This document shows, in pieces, positions 24,519 to 25,459 of a DNA stretch of 25,459 nucleotides (the first letter of the stretch is position 1; every line of letters starts with the position of its first letter). The stretch spans positions 1 to 25,459 of the forward strand of contig JBBQNZ010000049.1 in assembly GCA_038330415.1 (NCBI GenBank), in the 5' to 3' direction. The DNA is from Fodinibacter sp038330415 (lineage in GTDB: Bacteria > Actinomycetota > Actinomycetes > Actinomycetales > Dermatophilaceae). A program made the position numbers and the translations under genes. A model generated the notes under the pieces. The model was not told the DNA's origin and searched no databases. It saw only the letters and a list, made by a program, of their open reading frames with translations.

Positions 24519-25459
24519 ATGGGCGCCCGCAGCATCCCCCCGCCGCCGCTGGTGGTGCGTCGGGTGCTGCACGTGCTGTGGCCGTTCGTCGGTGTGGTCG
24601 TCACCGGGCTGATGGTGCCGGTGATCGTGGCCGGGGCGTTCATGGTCGTCGTGGACCGCCGGGCGCGGCTGTTCCGCGCCTCCTGCCTGGCCGTCGTGCT
24701 GATGTGGGTCGACATCCGGATGCTGCTCGGCTGCTGGGCGCTGTGGGCCAAGAGCCCCGACCACTCCTCACCGACCTGGCGCGAGGACCACGAGAAGCTT
24801 TTCTCGCAGGCGCTGGACTCGCTGATGTACTACGCCCGGCGCTGGGTGAAGCTGGAGGTCACGCTGGCCGACCGGATGCACTTCGGCACCGACGACGAGC
24901 CGCTGATCACCTTCGCCCGCCACGCCGGGCCGGCCGACTCGCTCGCGATCGCCTGGCTGATGTCGCGCACGGTGGGCCGGCTGCCCCGCATCGTGCTCGC
25001 CGAGGCGCTGCGCTGGGACCCGGGCATCGACACCATCCTCAGCCGGCTCGACTCCTTCTTCGTGCCCTCGGGCACCGGCGCGGGCGAGGACCGCCTCGCG
25101 GGCCTGACCCGGATGGCCGAGTCGATGGTGGACGACGACGTCTTCGTGATCTTCCCCGAGGGGCAGAACTGGACGCCGGGCCGGCGGGCCGGCTACATTC
25201 GGCGGCTGCGTGAGCGTGGGGACCTGGCGCGGGCCCGCCGGGCGGAGGAGCTGCGCAACGTGCTGCCGCCCAAGACCCGTGGCGCGTGGGCGGCGCGGTC
25301 GGCCCGACCGGAGGCCGACATCATGGTGCTCGCCCACGCCGGGCTGGCCCGGCTCTCGACCCCCCGGATGATCTGGGAGGCACTGCCGTTCGACGACCAG
25401 CCCTTCCTCGTCAAGACCTGGACGTATGCCGCCGACACGGTGCCGCTCGAGGCCGAGGC
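24519..25459 (+). CDS. Lysophospholipid/1-acylglycerol-phosphate acyltransferase-like protein (cut by window end)
   Basis: The gene is open from ATG 24519 to the end of the window (313 codons, no stop). Two hydrophobic stretches at about residues 18-46 and 54-76 anchor it in the membrane. Acyltransferase block I appears as TFARHAGPADS (H135, D140 of the H-x4-D catalytic pair). Block III is IFPEGQNWTPGRR (212-215 FPEG). After it comes LPPKTRGAWAARSARPEADIMVLAHAGL, a feature of the LCLAT1/AGPAT4-like branch rather than classical PlsC. The likely role is acylating a lysophospholipid or lysophosphatidic acid with acyl-CoA. It is divergent from the acyl-CoA ligase, whose product it could use. Confidence 0.85.
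   Translation, partial: MGARSIPPPPLVVRRVLHVLWPFVGVVVTGLMVPVIVAGAFMVVVDRRARLFRASCLAVVLMWVDIRMLLGCWALWAKSPDHSSPTWREDHEKLFSQALDSLMYYARRWVKLEVTLADRMHFGTDDEPLITFARHAGPADSLAIAWLMSRTVGRLPRIVLAEALRWDPGIDTILSRLDSFFVPSGTGAGEDRLAGLTRMAESMVDDDVFVIFPEGQNWTPGRRAGYIRRLRERGDLARARRAEELRNVLPPKTRGAWAARSARPEADIMVLAHAGLARLSTPRMIWEALPFDDQPFLVKTWTYAADTVPLEAE

Overview
The window is very GC-rich (roughly 70% or more by eye) and gene-dense, with GTG starts, stop/start overlaps (ATGA, GTGA, TGATG) and a DtxR/IdeR-type iron box. This points to a high-GC actinobacterium. The gene set and codon style fit Micrococcales, perhaps Intrasporangiaceae (Janibacter/Terrabacter/Phycicoccus-like); the family assignment is inference. 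It looks like ordinary chromosome with one scarred patch at about 10.05-11.05 kb. I see no phage, integrase, plasmid, CRISPR or biosynthetic-cluster genes and no rRNA or tRNA.

Layout. 1-3255: the end of one PAP2 phosphatase and a complete second one (+), a DUF1206 membrane protein (-), and a divergent pair of a Cof-type HAD phosphatase (-) and a PPOX/F420-type flavin-binding protein (+). 3280-7522: on the minus strand, a DesK/LiaS-like histidine kinase and LuxR-type response regulator, then an ABC ATPase/permease pair of the NatAB kind. 7597-10048: serS (-) and a DUF2510/DUF4328 membrane protein (+). 10053-11050: a 54-bp tandem repeat array bracketed by 32-bp perfect inverted arms, a hexamer microsatellite and a decayed haloacetate-dehalogenase-like gene. 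11061-13605: minus-strand operon DinB-like protein, CPA1 antiporter, LysE-type exporter. 13676-16817: diacylglycerol-kinase-like lipid kinase (+), zwf (-), DUF1269 protein (+). 16956-20329: efeU-efeO-efeB (-), with iron boxes over the efeU promoter. 20506-25459: a lipid block of HAD-IB/PlsC fusion (-), patatin-like lipase (+), acyl-CoA ligase (-) and a second acyltransferase (+) that runs off the window end.

How the genes work together. The efe genes form a complete iron importer: permease, cupredoxin/M75 lipoprotein, and Tat-exported heme peroxidase. The kinase/regulator and ABC exporter probably form an envelope-stress or drug-response module. The right-hand lipid block contains the activities needed for a deacylation/reacylation (Lands-type) cycle: a lipase releases acyl chains, a ligase activates them, and two acyltransferases can put them back. 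PAP2 and the lipid kinase act on the PA/DAG pool.

The most general signal is regulatory. Ten genes have a TAnnnT -10 hexamer only 6-8 bases upstream of the start codon and no Shine-Dalgarno, so they are probably transcribed as leaderless mRNAs. I did not find a convincing, previously undescribed multigene system. The least explained structure is the repeat element at 10053-10303.
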